A stretch of 64,000 bases of DNA from Stercorarius parasiticus (lineage: Eukaryota > Chordata > Aves > Charadriiformes > Stercorariidae). The notes under the pieces are model-generated. The model was not told the DNA's origin. It made no database searches and worked only from the letters and a program-made list of their open reading frames with translations. Location: NCBI GenBank assembly GCA_013396915.1, contig VWZL01005037.1, positions 355,140-419,139 of the forward strand, given 5' to 3'. Both the position numbers and the translations under genes were made by a program. Below are positions 61,531 to 64,000 of this stretch, in pieces. Positions within the stretch are counted from its first letter, which is position 1, and each line of letters begins with the position of its first letter.

Positions 61531-64000
61531 CTACTGCATCTATGAGCAAGTTTAAGTGATGTTCAGGATGCTGTTTATACAGAGGGATGTGCAAAAAGTA
61601 CTTGGAAAATAAATGCATTAGTGCATCCTTTTTAGGCACGCAAATACCAGCGGAAGTTGGGAAGCAGAAGCAGAGGGTCGTGGGCTGTGTAGGTTATAAA
61701 AAATTTCAATGATAGATGTTAGGTAGTCCGACCTGATAAACTGATTTCTTCTTTACTTCTGAGGGATTCAACCAAGATTGGAAATGAGTTGAAATCTTTC
61801 CACTGTCTTATGTCTTCTTCTGAATGTCAGTTTAAGAAAAAACTATTAAAATACCAAAGTTAAAACAAAATGAATAGATTTGGTGGCTTTCTAACCACAA
61901 TGAAGTAGAAAGCCTAACTCGTTACTATATCCAAAACATTTTAAAACTACAAGCAAGGAATGCATCTCTATCATCTGAGTTTAATACAAAATCATGTTCC
62001 TCTCCTGTCACACACAGAATTTGTTATAGATTTTATCTGCAATAAAAGCTATGTCAGTAGTGCCACATAATACATTTGTAAAGGTTAGAGATATTTTAAC
62101 CCACATCTGTGACCAGAATTTTAATGACAAGCATATCCTCTGAATCAGTACTAAGAAAGGAAAACTCTTCTGTAGATATTAATGCAAATCATGTAGAACA
62201 ATGCCTACACAACATTGCAATAGGGTCATTGTGAATCATGTCCTTGAAATTACAAATATGTGACATAAGTAAAAATATATTATTACAAATTCTGTCAATC
62301 TCCTGTCCTTGTCAGGGGTTTCTGCTTTTGCAATCCAGAGAGATTAAACCATTTTATTGCTTAAACTGTCACGAAGACCTGCAAAACAGAACAGCAGAAT
62401 TACTTTAATGACTTTCTTTTTGAAATATGCATTCTTACAAACCGTGCATAATGAACAGTGAATTCACAGATGTATTGTTTCTGTCCATTTGTATTTCATT
62501 TTCAAAAAAACCATTTAATTCCACCTTGAACTTAACTAATTAGAGGAAAAAAATAGGAAAGCAAACACTCCCCCAACAGCAATTTTGTTCACACCCAGGG
62601 TCTTGAAGGATCAAGTTTTATATTTGAAACTGGAAAGAGTTTAACATGGGAAATTAAAATTTTGATATAGAAAGGTGGCACTTTCTCTTTACTCAGCCTT
62701 TCTGTTGGTAAAACTTTTCTGTGGGACTACAATGTCTGGTTTAATTGTTCTTCATTCTTTTAGTTGGTTTGAGATGATGAAATTTCTGCAAGATGCAGCT
62801 CAGCAATGGCTTCTGCACCATAGTTTGAATGAACGGGAGGTCTATCATATGGGTTTCACTGACAAAATGGAACTGATGATTTGAACTTGTTTTACTTAGG
62901 TAGAGCAAGCGATGCAAGTAGGACTGTTTCCCTGCTTGAAAAAAAGGTACATAACCAAAATAAACTCTTGGGTTATAGGTCTCTGACCGTAACTACTCAT
63001 ACTACTTAAGGCTTATTTTGGCATCTGATCATCTTTATTGGAACTGCAAGACTCGTTTTGGGTAAATGATAATTTAATTAGTGGGCTCCATACAAAGTTT
63101 CAACTTTTACCTTTTCCCCTTAAAACAACAAGTTTCTAGAAAGCATTGGCAAAAGTCTTGTTTTGATTAACCTTTTATCTTCAAGCCTTAGATCAATATC
63201 AGGACATTTTTTTCTTGTTTCATTCATAATCCATTTTAGAAAATATTGTTGATGTCTGCAGCATTACTGAACCTCCACATTACATTTTGTAATTATCCAT
63301 AAGATTTGTGTAGCATATAGCAAAACTGTTTGTTTTTAGGGGACATCTGCTATAAATAAAGTGATACCATAAATTTTCCAAGACAGCCATCACCTACCTA
63401 GTTGTTACAGAGGTAAAAAGTCTTGGCTTCCCAGAGCAGGTTCCTTTACAGCCTCTTGCCAGGGAGGTCAATGGCATTTACTTTTGTGCTTTTTCTAGGT
63501 GCCCTCCCCCACTTTAATGAAGTTAGCATGTAATGCTTTCGACGCCTGCACATATCAGCTTTCACTCTTTGGGGAAACATGTGAACATCATTAGAACATA
63601 GTTTCTCCCTCTCTTTTCAGAAATATTTCCTTAAAAAACTTTATGAAATTCAAACTCAGGGAGTTCATTCTGATGCTGTCTTTAATAAAGTGGCATCTGC
63701 TAATTCTGGCAAACATAAGCATCTCTTATCATTTCTGGTAGGAACCCCTATCTTCATGAGCTGTGAGATTTCAACATGGACATTACATTTACTATAAAGG
63801 TGGCATCTCTGGAGCCCAATTAAGTATTTATTTTATTCTTAGGAACATTGTTGAAATCTGTTCATCCTTTGCTTTGCAAAGTGAAAGAAATTAAAGGAAT
63901 TTTTAATTATATTGTTGCTGCCGCTTACTTTTAATATTAAATGCTACACTGCACCATAAGGAAGGCCATGCATAGCTCTCGTCTCCTGAGAAGATTCACA
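61531..64000. other. Unannotated AT-rich noncoding DNA
   Basis: No gene or recognisable repeat was seen. The only frame over 60 codons (62675-62884) is unrecognised. Confidence 0.6.

Noticed and set aside
1..64000. A prokaryotic or phage-type gene system
   Set aside because: No frame exceeds 144 codons, there are no operon-like gene runs or ribosome-binding patterns, and CR1 LINEs show that the DNA is from a vertebrate.
1..64000. CRISPR arrays, tRNA or rRNA genes
   Set aside because: No regularly spaced direct repeats of CRISPR length, no cloverleaf with A/B boxes and no ribosomal RNA sequence were seen in reading both strands. A covariance-model scan was not possible.

Overview
The window reads as AT-rich vertebrate nuclear DNA, most likely from a bird. 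The best evidence is the LINE content. Two CR1 3' ends (26414-26510 and 56390-56990, both on the minus strand) carry the tandem 8-mer tail seen as 'atcatagaatcatagaatgg', and the second still encodes part of the CR1 reverse-transcriptase C-terminus. A third, much older CR1/L3-like relic lies on the plus strand, with reverse-transcriptase blocks at 49412-49854 and 50142-50276. Few long repeats, many small ancient amniote repeat remnants and A/T-run simple sequence also suit an avian macrochromosome. The species cannot be told from this window.

I find no convincing protein-coding gene, rRNA, tRNA, CRISPR array, operon or prokaryotic system. The longest open frames (144, 136, 127, 123, 121 and 120 codons) are about what chance gives in 64 kb at this base composition. 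The 123-codon one is the only frame with a recognisable family, and it is a dead LINE fragment. The window is best described as intergenic or intronic.

Layout: 1-20 kb is mostly unique AT-rich DNA with two ancient SINE/LINE-like remnants (3121-3245, 14765-14925), a long minus-strand chance frame (4380-4814), and a GC-richer patch at 16435-17230 with an RFX X-box-like site. 20-31 kb holds two exon-like segments with good splice signals (20092-20255, 30432-30534), an old sauropsid repeat tail (20531-20655), a minus-strand open frame followed by AATAAA and an A-run (24416-24819), and the short CR1 copy. 31-46 kb has a cluster of ancient repeats at 35240-35720, including a palindromic element, plus several stretches that look like candidate conserved noncoding DNA. 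46.9-50.4 kb is a purine-rich stretch covering the old LINE. 50.4-64 kb has a GC-richer patch (54450-54690), the best CR1 copy (56390-56990) and an odd set of four CCAAY motifs in two 22-bp-spaced pairs 220 bp apart (61266-61520).

The sequence contains three isolated N bases (41001, 44897, 45506), all beside homopolymer or low-complexity sequence. No set of genes working together can be described, because no genes were identified. Nothing here supports a claim of a new biological system; the items most worth checking are the exon-like segments, the spaced CCAAY motifs and the old LINE.
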